NCBI GenBank assembly: GCA_031406575.1
Contig: JANOHP010000247.1
Span: 1 to 64,000, forward strand
DNA: 64,000 nt
DNA from: Ga0077555 sp031406575
GTDB taxonomy: Bacteria; Pseudomonadota; Alphaproteobacteria; Rhizobiales; Hyphomicrobiaceae
Direction of reading: 5' to 3'
Within the stretch, counting starts at the first letter, position 1, and each line of letters starts with the position of its first letter. The notes beneath the pieces were generated by a model. That model worked only from the letters and a program-made list of their open reading frames with translations, was not told the DNA's origin and searched no databases. Below are positions 1-8,555 of the stretch, piece after piece. A program made the position numbers and the translations under genes.

Positions 1-1
1 C

Positions 2-307
2 ACGATCGCAGGCGTATCACTGCCCGCAGGCACCTCGATCACGCTCCTGATTGGCGCCGCAAACCGCGACCCCGAGCGCTTCGCCCGACCCGATCACCTT
101 GACGTCGGCCGCACTCCCAACCGCCATCTGGCATTCGCCTCCGGTCCCCATCAGTGCGTCGGCATGAACGTCGCGCGCCTGGAGGGGCGCATTGCGCTCA
201 GCCGCTTCCTGGCCCGGTTTCCGACGTATCGGTTGGCCGGCGCACCCGTTCGCGGCGGCCGTTCCCGGTTTCGCGGGTTCCTGTCGGTCCCCGCCGTGCT
301 GGGGTAA
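2..307 (+). CDS. Cytochrome P450, C-terminal fragment (5' end outside window)
   Basis: The reading frame is open from the window edge and encodes the last 101 residues of a cytochrome P450 haem monooxygenase. The haem-ligand loop reads FASGPHQCVGMNVARLEG, matching the family pattern FxxGxHxCxG. The thiolate cysteine codon is at 155-157. The upstream segment NRDPERFARPD is the usual P450 stretch ahead of the haem loop. The catalytic N-terminal part, including the I helix and ExxR, lies outside the window, so the substrate cannot be inferred. It lies 109 bp upstream of soxB on the same strand and may be co-transcribed with the sarcosine oxidase genes. The family call is firm; any role in betaine or methylamine metabolism is inference from position only. 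Confidence 0.9.
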   Translation, partial: TIAGVSLPAGTSITLLIGAANRDPERFARPDHLDVGRTPNRHLAFASGPHQCVGMNVARLEGRIALSRFLARFPTYRLAGAPVRGGRSRFRGFLSVPAVLG

Positions 308-416
308 ATCGGCCTTGCCGCACCGGACCTGCCAGAGCCGGGTGGCGGTTTGCGCCGGTAACCATGCGCGCATTCGCCCGCTTGTCTCCGACGCGGCATC
401 GCGCCCCAATCGGGGG

Positions 417-1667
417 ATGCGCTATTCCTGGACATCGCTTCTGGCCAACGCCTTCAGCGGGCACCGTGCGTGGACACGTGCCTGGCGCGATCCCGAACCG
501 AAGTCGCACTATGACGTCGTCATCGTCGGAGGTGGCGGACACGGCTTGGCGACGGCGTATTTCCTGGCCGAACGCTACGGCATTCGCAACGTCGCCGTGC
601 TCGAAAAGGGCTACATCGGTTCAGGCAACGCGGGTCGCAACACCACGATCATCCGCTCGAATTATCTGCTGCCCGGCAATATCCCGCTCTACGAGCTGTC
701 GTTGCAGCTCTGGGAAACGATGGAGCGGGATCTCGACTACAATACGATGGTGAGCCAGCGCGGCGTGCTGAACCTCTTCCATTCCGACAGTCAGCGCGAT
801 GCTGCGGCCCGGCGCGGCAACGCCATGCGGCTGCACGGCGTCGATGCCCAGTTGCTGGACCGGGAGGCCGTGCGCCGCATGGTGCCGATCCTCGATTTCG
901 ACACGGCGCGGTTCCCGATCAAGGGCGGGCTGTTGCAACGCCGCGGCGGCACCGCGCGGCACGACGCCGTCGTCTGGGGCTATGCGCGCGCTGCCGACAG
1001 CCGCGGCGTCGACATCATCCAGAATTGCGAGGTGACCGGATTTCGCCGCGCGGGCAGTCGCGTCATCGGCGTGGACACCTCGCGTGGCTTCATCGGGGCC
1101 GGCAAAGTCGGCATGGCGGTGGCGGGCAGCACGGGCCGTGTCGCCGCGCAGGCCGGGCTGACGTTGCCCATCGAGTCCCACGTGCTCCAAGCCTTCGTCT
1201 CCGAGGGCATCAAGCCGCTGGTTCCCTCCGTCATCACGTTCGGCGCGGGGCATTTCTACATCAGCCAGTCCGACAAGGGCGGCCTCGTCTTCGGCGGCAA
1301 CATCGACGGTTACAATTCCTATGCTCAGCGCGGCAATCTTCCGGTGATCGAGGAGGTCATGCAGGAGGCGGTGGCCATGATCCCGCTCCTGTCGCGCCTG
1401 CGTGTGTTGCGACATTGGGGCGGCGTCATGGATATGTCGATGGACGGCTCCCCGATCATCGATCGCACCGGCATCGATGGGCTCTACCTCAACTGCGGCT
1501 GGTGCTACGGCGGGTTCAAGGCGACGCCGGGGTCGGGTTTGACGTTCGCGCATCTGTTGGCGACGGACGCCCCGCATCCCGCAGCGACTGCGTTGCGCCT
1601 CGATCGTTTCGCTTCCGGCCGGCTGATCGACGAAAAGGGCGCGGGTGCGCAGCCCAACCTGCATTGA
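417..1667 (+). CDS. soxB: Sarcosine oxidase beta subunit
   Basis: This is the FAD/FMN-carrying beta subunit of heterotetrameric sarcosine oxidase, which oxidises sarcosine to glycine. The protein has 416 residues, the usual family length. A dinucleotide-binding motif VIVGGGGHGLATAYFLAE lies near residues 35-52. GGTARHD near residue 182 supplies the histidine that in characterised enzymes links covalently to FMN. The frame is open well upstream, overlapping the P450 gene. The ATG at 417 is chosen because MRYSWTSLLANAFSGH matches the family N-terminus. The gene is first in the order soxB-soxD-soxA-soxG, with soxD starting 12 bp after the stop. Product and pathway are confident. Confidence 0.95.
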   Translation: MRYSWTSLLANAFSGHRAWTRAWRDPEPKSHYDVVIVGGGGHGLATAYFLAERYGIRNVAVLEKGYIGSGNAGRNTTIIRSNYLLPGNIPLYELSLQLWETMERDLDYNTMVSQRGVLNLFHSDSQRDAAARRGNAMRLHGVDAQLLDREAVRRMVPILDFDTARFPIKGGLLQRRGGTARHDAVVWGYARAADSRGVDIIQNCEVTGFRRAGSRVIGVDTSRGFIGAGKVGMAVAGSTGRVAAQAGLTLPIESHVLQAFVSEGIKPLVPSVITFGAGHFYISQSDKGGLVFGGNIDGYNSYAQRGNLPVIEEVMQEAVAMIPLLSRLRVLRHWGGVMDMSMDGSPIIDRTGIDGLYLNCGWCYGGFKATPGSGLTFAHLLATDAPHPAATALRLDRFASGRLIDEKGAGAQPNLH

Positions 1668-1678
1668 GCGGAGACCAT

Positions 1679-1951
1679 ATGCGCATCACCTGCCCCTTTT
1701 GCGGCGAACGCGATTCTCGGGAATACACCTATCTGGGCGATGCGACGCTCGTGCGCCCCGCACTCTCGGCGGGCCCGGAGGCGGCCTTCGCGCACGTTTA
1801 TCTGCGCGCCAACCCAGCAGGTCTGCACCGCGAGCATTGGCAGCATACGTCGGGGTGCCGATCGTGGCTGGTGGTGACACGCAACACACTCGACCACACG
1901 ATCCACACCGTGGAAGCAGTGGCCGGCGCTGATCCGGGAGCGACCGCATGA
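1679..1951 (+). CDS. soxD: Sarcosine oxidase delta subunit
   Basis: This small 90-residue subunit of heterotetrameric sarcosine oxidase binds structural zinc. The N-terminus MRITCPFCGERD carries the CxxC pair, and HTSGC further on supplies further candidate ligands; family members normally run 85-110 residues. The ATG at 1679 is preceded by a GGAG ribosome-binding site. The stop overlaps the soxA start in an ATGA arrangement, which suggests translational coupling. No catalytic role is expected: the subunit stabilises the alpha/beta interface. The long open frame upstream of 1679 is read-through of the soxB region and not coding. Confidence 0.95.
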   Translation: MRITCPFCGERDSREYTYLGDATLVRPALSAGPEAAFAHVYLRANPAGLHREHWQHTSGCRSWLVVTRNTLDHTIHTVEAVAGADPGATA

Positions 1952-4935
1952 GCCCACCTGCCGCGCCCTTTCGTCTGCCGTCGGGCGGTCTGGTCGATCG
2001 CAACCAGCAGCTGCACTTCTCGTTCGATGGCCGGCCGATGACGGGGCTCGCGGGTGATACGCTGGCGTCCGCGTTGCTCGCCAACGGCGTTCGCCTCGTG
2101 GGGCGCTCATTCAAATATCATCGCCCGCGCGGTGTTCTGACGGCGGGGGCCGAAGAGCCCAACGCCCTGGTGGAGCTGCGCTCGGGCGACAGGCGCGAAC
2201 CCAACACCCGCGCCACCACGATCGAGCTCTACGATGGGCTCGACGCCAACAGCCAGAACCGCTGGCCCACCTTGCGGCACGACCTGATGGCTGTGAGCCA
2301 GGTGTTCTCGAAGCTGATGGTGGCTGGCTTCTACTACAAGACGTTCAAGTGGCCGTCGCAGTTCTGGGAACTGATCTATGAACCGCTGATCCGCAGAGCG
2401 GCGGGTCTGGGGCGTGCGGCCGAGGCTCCTGACCCCGATCTCTACGAGACGGCCACGGCCCACTGCGATGTGTTGGTCGTCGGCTCTGGACCGGCGGGAC
2501 TGGCCGCAGCCTTGGCGGCGGGGCGCAGCGGCGCCCGCGTCATCCTGGCGGAAACGGATCACGCCTTCGGCGGTCGACTGCTGAGCGAACAGGCGCTGAT
2601 TGATGGGCACGCGGCCAGCGCGTGGATTTCTGCGACGCTGAGCGAGTTGCGATCCCTGCCCGACGTCACATTGATGCCGCGCACCTGCGTGTTCGGCGCC
2701 TACGACGGCGGCACGTACGGGGCGCTCGAGCGCGTCAACGATCACGTCGCTGTTCCGCCCGCCCACCAGCCGCGTCAGCGCCTCTGGCGCATCATCGTGC
2801 GCCGCACGGTGGTCGCCGCCGGCGCCATCGAGCGGCCGATCGTCTTTCCCGGCAACGACAGGCCGGGCGTCATGTTGGCGTCGGCCGTGCGGACGTATCT
2901 CACCCGCTATGGCGTCACGCCTGGCCGCCGCGTCGGCGTTTTCACCTGCACCGATGATGGCTGGCGCACGGTCGAAACCCTGGTGCAGGCGGGCGTGCGA
3001 GTTGCTGCCGTGGTCGACAGCCGGGAGCAAATCGCCCCGCGCCACACGCAACTGGCCCGGTCGAACGACATCACCGTCCACGCCGGCCACGTCGTCTCGA
3101 CCGAGGGGAGCGTCGATGGGTTGCGATCGTTTGCCGTCGTGCGCCACGGCGGCGGCTCGCAGGTCGTCGACGCCGACTGCCTCGCAGTGGCCGGCGGCTG
3201 GAACCCCAACGGCGGCCTCACTTGCCATTTCGGCGGACGCCCGGTCTGGCAACAGGACGTCGCGGCGTTCGTGCCTGGAGGAACCCCGCCAGGGATGATC
3301 GTCGCGGGCGCAGCGCAGGGCGCCCTGTCGCTGGGGTCCGCCTTGAGTTCCGGATTTTCCGCGGGCCTGACGGCTGCCGAAGCCGTCGGCAAACGAGGCT
3401 CCACGACACCTGCGCCGTCTGCCGATGACGAACCGACGGCCATCACACCGGTCTGGCACGTCAGTGGATCGGGCAAGGCTTTTGTCGATCTGCAGAATGA
3501 CGTGACAGTGGATGATATCGCGCTGGCGCACCGGGAAGGATACGCCTCCGTCGAACATCTGAAACGCTACACGACGCTCGGCATGGCGACCGATCAGGGC
3601 AAGACGGCCAACGTCAACGGCCTCGCCATCCTCGCGGCCGTCGCGGGCCAAAGCATAGCTGATACGGGAACGACGACGTGGCGGCCACCGGACGAGCCGG
3701 TTGCCATCGGAGCCCTTGCCGGGCACACGCGAGGGTATGCCCTGAAGCCGACGCGCCTGCCGCCGTCGCATGCGTGGGCTCGCGAGCAGGGGGCGAGCTT
3801 CGTCGAGAGCGGACTATGGCTACGCGCCGAATGGTATCCCCGATCCGGCGAGCCGGACTGGCTGACATCCGTCAACCGCGAGGTGATGGCGGTGCGCACG
3901 GGCGTTGGCGTGTGCGACGTGTCCACGCTCGGCAAGATCGAGGTGCATGGGCCGGACGCCGGCGCCTTCCTCGATTTCGTCTACACCGGCACGATGTCGA
4001 CGCTGGCGGTCGGCCGCGTGCGCTATGGCGTGATGCTACGCGAGGACGGGTTCGTCATGGATGACGGGACCGTGGCGCGGCTTGGGGTCGAGCACTTCGT
4101 GGTGACGACGACGACGGCGAACGCCGGTAAAGTCATGCAGCACCTCGAGTTCGCCCGCCAGGTGACGCGACCCGATCTGGATGTCGGCCTCGTTTCGGTG
4201 TCGGAGCAATGGGCGCAGTTCTCGGTCTCTGGTCCGCGCGCGCTGGAAGTCGTGGAGCGCGTGTTGGACCCCGAACATGCGCGCGGTTTTCCAAAATCAC
4301 TGCCGCCGCAGAGCGTCCTCGAAGCAACGGTCGGAAACGGCATTCCCGCGCGGCTGTTTCGAATTTCCTACTCGGGAGAGCGCGCGCTCGAGATCTCAGT
4401 GCCCGCACAGTATGGCAATGCGCTCATTCGCCGTTTGATGGACGTCGGCGCGCCGTTCGCAATGACGCCGTACGGTGTCGAGGCGCTGAACGTGCTGCGG
4501 ATCGAAAAGGGCCATGTCGCGAGCAACGAGATCAACGGAACGACGACGGCGGCCGACCTCGGCTTGGGCGCTCTGGTGTCGACGCGCAAAGATTTCATCG
4601 GGCGCACGCTCGCAGGCCGTCCGGGCCTGACGACTGCGGACAGATGGAACATTGTCGGCTTTCGGCCCATCGATCCGACCCGACGCCTCACGGCGGGTGC
4701 GCACGTCGTACCGGTGGGCGTGCGACCAACGGCGAAGGACGATCAGGGTTATATGACTTCGGTCGCGTTCTCGCCGGTGCTGGGCACGTCGATCGGCCTG
4801 GGGCTGATCAATCGCGGGCGCAAACGCTGGGGCGAAAGAGTTCGGGCGTACGATCCGCTGCGCGGCAGCGACATCGACGTCGAGATCTGCAATCCCGTCT
4901 TCTACGATCCCGAAGGAGGGCGCCAGCGTGACTGA
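1948..4935 (+). CDS. soxA: Sarcosine oxidase alpha subunit
   Basis: This 995-residue alpha subunit binds NAD and passes the methylene group from sarcosine to tetrahydrofolate. Residues 1-100 form the N-terminal ferredoxin-like region (FDGRPMTGLAGDTLASALL). A Rossmann motif DVLVVGSGPAGLAAALAAG lies at about 174-192. The segment from about 470 to 600 is the helical family-specific region. From about 610 to the end is a GcvT-like aminomethyltransferase domain that binds tetrahydrofolate. Length and domain order are canonical. The start overlaps the soxD stop by four bases and the end overlaps soxG by eight, consistent with one polycistronic, translationally coupled message. Confidence 0.96.
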   Translation: MSPPAAPFRLPSGGLVDRNQQLHFSFDGRPMTGLAGDTLASALLANGVRLVGRSFKYHRPRGVLTAGAEEPNALVELRSGDRREPNTRATTIELYDGLDANSQNRWPTLRHDLMAVSQVFSKLMVAGFYYKTFKWPSQFWELIYEPLIRRAAGLGRAAEAPDPDLYETATAHCDVLVVGSGPAGLAAALAAGRSGARVILAETDHAFGGRLLSEQALIDGHAASAWISATLSELRSLPDVTLMPRTCVFGAYDGGTYGALERVNDHVAVPPAHQPRQRLWRIIVRRTVVAAGAIERPIVFPGNDRPGVMLASAVRTYLTRYGVTPGRRVGVFTCTDDGWRTVETLVQAGVRVAAVVDSREQIAPRHTQLARSNDITVHAGHVVSTEGSVDGLRSFAVVRHGGGSQVVDADCLAVAGGWNPNGGLTCHFGGRPVWQQDVAAFVPGGTPPGMIVAGAAQGALSLGSALSSGFSAGLTAAEAVGKRGSTTPAPSADDEPTAITPVWHVSGSGKAFVDLQNDVTVDDIALAHREGYASVEHLKRYTTLGMATDQGKTANVNGLAILAAVAGQSIADTGTTTWRPPDEPVAIGALAGHTRGYALKPTRLPPSHAWAREQGASFVESGLWLRAEWYPRSGEPDWLTSVNREVMAVRTGVGVCDVSTLGKIEVHGPDAGAFLDFVYTGTMSTLAVGRVRYGVMLREDGFVMDDGTVARLGVEHFVVTTTTANAGKVMQHLEFARQVTRPDLDVGLVSVSEQWAQFSVSGPRALEVVERVLDPEHARGFPKSLPPQSVLEATVGNGIPARLFRISYSGERALEISVPAQYGNALIRRLMDVGAPFAMTPYGVEALNVLRIEKGHVASNEINGTTTAADLGLGALVSTRKDFIGRTLAGRPGLTTADRWNIVGFRPIDPTRRLTAGAHVVPVGVRPTAKDDQGYMTSVAFSPVLGTSIGLGLINRGRKRWGERVRAYDPLRGSDIDVEICNPVFYDPEGGRQRD

Positions 4936-5566
4936 GTTCATCCTGGATGGGCGCTGGACGTCGCGATCGGCCCTCTCGGATGAGGCTGCGGTGATGACGG
5001 TTGCCGCTGATGGCACGCGCGGTGGCGTGTCGCTGCTGGAGCGCACGGCAGGGTCGGTTCTCCACGTCATGGCGCGACGCGGCCGGTCTGCAAATGTACG
5101 CAGCGCCATCTGCGCGGCAATCCGAAGCGAGGTGCCCAGCGAATCGCGTTACACCTCGGGCGCCGCAGGATCCGTCGTGTGGTCGGGGCCGGGACAGTGG
5201 TTGATCCTGAGCGACGCGCATTCTGGATTGCGCGATACACTGGCGTCGTCGCTGACCGGTCTTGCTGCCGTGATCGATCAAACAGCCGCGTGCGTGGTCA
5301 TCGAAGCGTCCGGTCCCGATGTGCGCAGGGCACTCGCCAAGGGCATCGGGCTCGACCTGCATCCCGCCGTGTTCGACATCGGCCATGCGGCGATGACTGA
5401 CGTCGCACACGTCTCGGTGCACCTGTGGCGGACAGCCGACGCGAACGGCCACGCGGTGTTCCAGTTGGCCTTGCCCCGCTCCACTGCCGGCACAGTGTGG
5501 CATACGCTCGTAGCATCGGCCGCGGAATATGGCCTCGAGGCACACACCCTCGCCTCGTCGCGTTGA
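4928..5566 (+). CDS. soxG: Sarcosine oxidase gamma subunit
   Basis: This 212-residue protein is the small GcvT-fold-like gamma subunit that completes the alpha-beta-gamma-delta enzyme. The start is GTG at 4928, chosen for the strong AAGGAGG site about eight bases upstream and the overlap with the soxA stop at 4935. Features typical of the family include WSGPGQWLI near the middle and DVRRALAKGIGLDLHP downstream. It is the last gene of the sox cluster: the next gene is convergent and begins only four bases after this stop. The sequence diverges more than the other subunits, as is usual for SoxG. Confidence 0.9.
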   Translation: MTEFILDGRWTSRSALSDEAAVMTVAADGTRGGVSLLERTAGSVLHVMARRGRSANVRSAICAAIRSEVPSESRYTSGAAGSVVWSGPGQWLILSDAHSGLRDTLASSLTGLAAVIDQTAACVVIEASGPDVRRALAKGIGLDLHPAVFDIGHAAMTDVAHVSVHLWRTADANGHAVFQLALPRSTAGTVWHTLVASAAEYGLEAHTLASSR

Positions 5567-5570
5567 CGCT

Positions 5571-6512
5571 TTACGAGCGCGCGCCCAACACCGCATCGGT
5601 CGCGGAGCGCGGCACGATGGCGCCGCGATGGCCCACGACGATGCCGGCCAGCGCGTGACCCGACGACACAGCGGCCTCAGGATCGCTGCCGCCGAGCCGG
5701 GCGGCAATGTAAGCCGCGTTGAAGCTATCGCCCGCCGCCGTCGTGTCGATCGCGGCCACAGCGCGCGGCACCGGCACCATCGTCTGCCCCCCTAGACCGA
5801 TACACAGAGCCGGCGCCCCTCCGGCTTTGACGACGATTTCACGCACGCCAAAGCCCTCCAGCCGCCGCGCGAAATTGGCCGGGTCTGCGTCACCCCAGAG
5901 CAGTTCTCCATCCTCGAGGCTCGGAAGCGCGATGTCGGACAGGCGCCAGAAGCGTTCGAACTCGTCGCGTGCGCCGTCCACATCGCCGCCCCAACCCCGC
6001 GGCCGATAGTTGCCATCCATAGCGATCAGCGCGCCGGCCGCGCGGGCTGCAACCAAAGCCTCCGCCAGTCGCGTGCGTGCCGCCGGTGAGTAGAGTGAGA
6101 GGGTGACGCCGGAGAAATAGACGAGCCGCGCCCCCAGCATGGCCGCCACAATGCGGTCAGCCTCGGGTCCGTCGAACAATTCGCGGGCCGCAGAGCGGTC
6201 TCGCCAGTAGTGGAACGTCCGCTCGCCACTGTCTGAGGTTTCGATCAGGTAGAGGCCCGCATTGCGTCCAGCCTTGCGCTCGATCAGGTCGGTCCCGACG
6301 CCCTCGTCGCGGGCAAGGTCGATAATGCGGGCGCTGTAGGGATCGTCCCCGAGACAAGTTGCATAGGTGACATCGATGCCCGACCGGGCGAGATAGATCG
6401 CCGTATTGAAGGTGTCGCCGCCAAACCGCAGGGTGTAGCGCCCGTCGGGATCGCGCGCCAATTCCACCATGCACTCGCCGATCGAGACGACCGGCTTGGG
6501 GGTTGCGGCCAT
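5571..6512 (-). CDS. kdgK: PfkB-family sugar kinase, probably 2-dehydro-3-deoxygluconokinase
   Basis: This 313-residue ribokinase/PfkB-fold kinase probably phosphorylates 2-keto-3-deoxygluconate (KDG), feeding the lower Entner-Doudoroff route. The N-terminus VVSIGECMVEL and the segment LRFGGDTFNTAIYLAR form the substrate-binding side. DTTAAGDSFNAAYIAARLGG near residue 255 is the second PfkB signature with the catalytic aspartate. The ATG at 6512 is preferred over an in-frame ATG 21 bases upstream because AGGAG lies correctly in front of it. The GECMVEL/FGGDTFNTA combination is typical of KDG kinases, but substrate assignment inside PfkB is never certain. Sugar-acid genes dgoA and dgoK lie about 7 kb away, so KDG-type metabolism is plausible. 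Confidence 0.82.
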   Translation of the reverse strand: MAATPKPVVSIGECMVELARDPDGRYTLRFGGDTFNTAIYLARSGIDVTYATCLGDDPYSARIIDLARDEGVGTDLIERKAGRNAGLYLIETSDSGERTFHYWRDRSAARELFDGPEADRIVAAMLGARLVYFSGVTLSLYSPAARTRLAEALVAARAAGALIAMDGNYRPRGWGGDVDGARDEFERFWRLSDIALPSLEDGELLWGDADPANFARRLEGFGVREIVVKAGGAPALCIGLGGQTMVPVPRAVAAIDTTAAGDSFNAAYIAARLGGSDPEAAVSSGHALAGIVVGHRGAIVPRSATDAVLGARS

Positions 6513-7171
6513 GTCATTTCTCCTGTTCCTCATCCGGGATCAGGATTGCAACAGGCCTCCGCCTCCACAAGTCCGTCATGGATCGAGGGGATCAACGGAC
6601 GGTTGGTCCGACTCGGATGCCGACACCACATTTTGTGGCACTCTCGCGACGCAACTACCAAGTCGAGTAAATTAGAGCCGCAACCTGGGGAAAAACAGGG
6701 GCTGCCTGTGGATGAACGGTGGACAAGAATCGTCCGCCGTCGTGGCTTTCACTGTGGCCTGCCAGCACCGCAGTGGTGGCGCGAAAACCGATCCTCCCCG
6801 TCAAGCCGCTGCTAAATCTAAACGAATCGTTTACGCACGAGCCATGCACCTAGTGCAGGTCGTGCGTATCGCCCGTTGTGGGTCAGACCAAGTGCCTCTG
6901 TGGACAATTTCGCACCGTGTGGTGGAAAGTTTGTGCACAGGGCATCGCCGGTCTCGACGCGTTCAGAGCTCATTGTCCAGCCGTACCGTCACCGACCATC
7001 GAGCACAGCGCCGATGGAGTTCGGGCGGTAGCGGCAGTTGGCTTCGACCCGAGGGTCGCTGCATGGACGCTGTCGAGCTCTCGCGAGGGCAATCTTCCGA
7101 ACGCGAAAGCAAGATTCGCCGCACGTTGGGCGTAGGGCCATCTTGCACGAGGGGTTAGGGGGCCTCACCAG
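6513..7171. other. Long intergenic region with TGTGGA-type motifs
   Basis: No reading frame in this 659-bp stretch resembles a protein I recognise. It contains near-matches to the DnaA-box 9-mer (consensus TGTGGATAA): TGTGGATGA at 6707-6715 and TGTGGACAA at 6899-6907. Related words occur nearby: GGTGGACAA at 6719, TGTGGTGGAAA at 6918 and TTGTGCACAG at 6931. There is also a short CCACA/TGTGG inverted repeat around 6625-6640. It separates the kdgK start from the membrane/winged-helix gene and so must hold both promoters. It lacks origin landmarks such as hemE, dnaA or a clear AT-rich unwinding block, so I do not call it an origin. Confidence 0.4.
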
Positions 7172-8392
7172 ATGAGACATGTGTTGGGAATATTCGGTAT
7201 TTTAGCGGCCGGCGTACTACTCGCCGTGTCCGCGGCAATGAACTGGCGTTTCGGCTTCAGTCTCGGCAAAACCGAGATGGATGGACAGATCTATGGAGCC
7301 GCGAGCGCGGCAGCCGACTGTTTCAAAGCATTGGTACCGTTCTTTTTGTTCGCCGCCATCCGCAACCGCATGTGGTCGCAGGCTGCGGCCTCTGTCGTCG
7401 TCTGGGTCGTCGTCACGGCATATTCGCTGACGTCAGCCTTGGGCCACGCGGCACTCAACCGTCAAGACTCGACGGGCCAGCGCGCCGTTCAGGCTCAGTC
7501 CTACAAGGACCTGCGCGCCGACCTGAAGCGGGCTGAAGACCAGGTGAGCTGGATTCCTCAGCACCGTCCGGCCATGACTGTCGTTGCCGATCTCGCCACG
7601 CTGAAGAACCAGCGCGAATGGGGTTGGACGAGCGGATGCACCGAGGTCGTGAACAAGAACCAACGTGAGTTCTGCCAGAAAGTGAATGGCTTCGGTGCGG
7701 AATTGGCATCGGCCCAGCAGGCCGACCTGCTCGGCAAGCAGATTGGTCAACTGAAGAAAGAACTGAGCACGACCGAGACGATGGCCGCTCATTCCGAAGC
7801 CGACCCGCAAGCGGCTGTGCTTGCCAAGTTGTTGGCCTTCGTCGGCCTGACCAACATCAAAGTCGATGATGTGCAGACGTCGTTGACGATCTTCGTCGCT
7901 TTGTTGCTCGAAGTCGGTTCGGGTTTCGGGTTGTACGTCGCTTGCAGCCAATGGCGTATGTATGACCGCGTTTCACCGCCGGTCTCTCAGATGGTCGTTG
8001 CTTCGGCAGTTCAGCCGGCACGGGCAGCGGTTCCCTCGACCGTGTTGTTGACGCAGAAACCGGCAGCGATAGCCAACGACAACAAATCCGTGTCGACACC
8101 CAGAATGGTGACGCCGGACGACGATGTGGAGCGCTACAGAAAAGAACGGATCGACCACATCGACGGCTCCAGCCTGACAGCCACGACACTCTACGAAGAC
8201 TATTGTGCTTGGTGTGAAGAGCAGCAGAAAGAACCACTCGCTCTGCCGACATTCGGGCGAGAACTGGGTGAGCTGGGCGTACCTAAAGCGAAAATTGCAG
8301 GTCGCGTGAGATACATCGGTATCGCGCTGAAAGCGGTGCACCCTCGAGAAGAGGACAGTCGCCTGCCGGTATCACCCTCGAAAGCCGCTTAG
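7172..8392 (+). CDS. Orphan membrane protein with C-terminal primase-like winged helix
   Basis: This 406-residue protein has hydrophobic segments at about 4-22, 46-64, 70-90 and 236-257. Between the third and fourth lies a charged, probably coiled region (about 105-210) with two cysteines (C156, C168). After the last membrane segment, a linker of about 70 residues leads to a compact domain at about 335-388 containing LYEDYCAWCEEQQKEPLA, TFGRELGELGV and KIAGRVRYIGIAL. That pattern resembles the winged-helix at the C-terminus of D5/P4-type phage primases (family knowledge, not searched). The ATG follows AGGGGG by nine bases. No partner gene is adjacent and the gene ends at a double hairpin. Function unknown; a membrane-tethered nucleic-acid binder is the simplest reading. 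Confidence 0.75.
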   Translation: MRHVLGIFGILAAGVLLAVSAAMNWRFGFSLGKTEMDGQIYGAASAAADCFKALVPFFLFAAIRNRMWSQAAASVVVWVVVTAYSLTSALGHAALNRQDSTGQRAVQAQSYKDLRADLKRAEDQVSWIPQHRPAMTVVADLATLKNQREWGWTSGCTEVVNKNQREFCQKVNGFGAELASAQQADLLGKQIGQLKKELSTTETMAAHSEADPQAAVLAKLLAFVGLTNIKVDDVQTSLTIFVALLLEVGSGFGLYVACSQWRMYDRVSPPVSQMVVASAVQPARAAVPSTVLLTQKPAAIANDNKSVSTPRMVTPDDDVERYRKERIDHIDGSSLTATTLYEDYCAWCEEQQKEPLALPTFGRELGELGVPKAKIAGRVRYIGIALKAVHPREEDSRLPVSPSKAA

Positions 8393-8419
8393 CACGGCTC
8401 GAGATTTAGAGTTGATTGG

Positions 8420-8474
8420 GGGCCGCGCAAGCGGCCCTTTCCTTTTGCGGGGTCGGCGATTGCTCGCCGACCCC
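8420..8474 (+). terminator. Two tandem hairpins after the membrane/winged-helix gene
   Basis: The first hairpin pairs GGGCCGC (8420-8426) with GCGGCCC (8431-8437) around a GCAA tetraloop and runs into TTTCCTTTT, a good intrinsic terminator. The second pairs GGGGTCGGCGA (8449-8459) perfectly with TCGCCGACCCC (8464-8474) around TTGC, without a following T tract. They lie between the stop at 8392 and the aldehyde dehydrogenase start at 8556. Confidence 0.8.
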
Positions 8475-8555
8475 GTTGCGCATTCGAGACCCGGCACTTA
8501 AACATTGCCCCGCAAGAGCCTGCCGCGCAGGCATCGCCAAAGTCGGGAGTGGGTC

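Noticed and set aside
192..416. In-frame upstream extension of soxB overlapping the P450 end
   Set aside because: The stretch has no similarity to SoxB N-termini, overlaps a clear P450 haem region, and the family start matches ATG 417.
2107..3771. Long minus-strand open frame opposite soxA (554 codons)
   Set aside because: GC-rich third positions leave the antisense frame open; composition is Arg/His/Gly-rich with no motif, and soxA is unmistakable on the plus strand.
6513..7171. Replication origin at the DnaA-box-like words
   Set aside because: The words are imperfect, there is no AT-rich unwinding element, and no hemE, dnaA, dnaN or parAB genes are adjacent.
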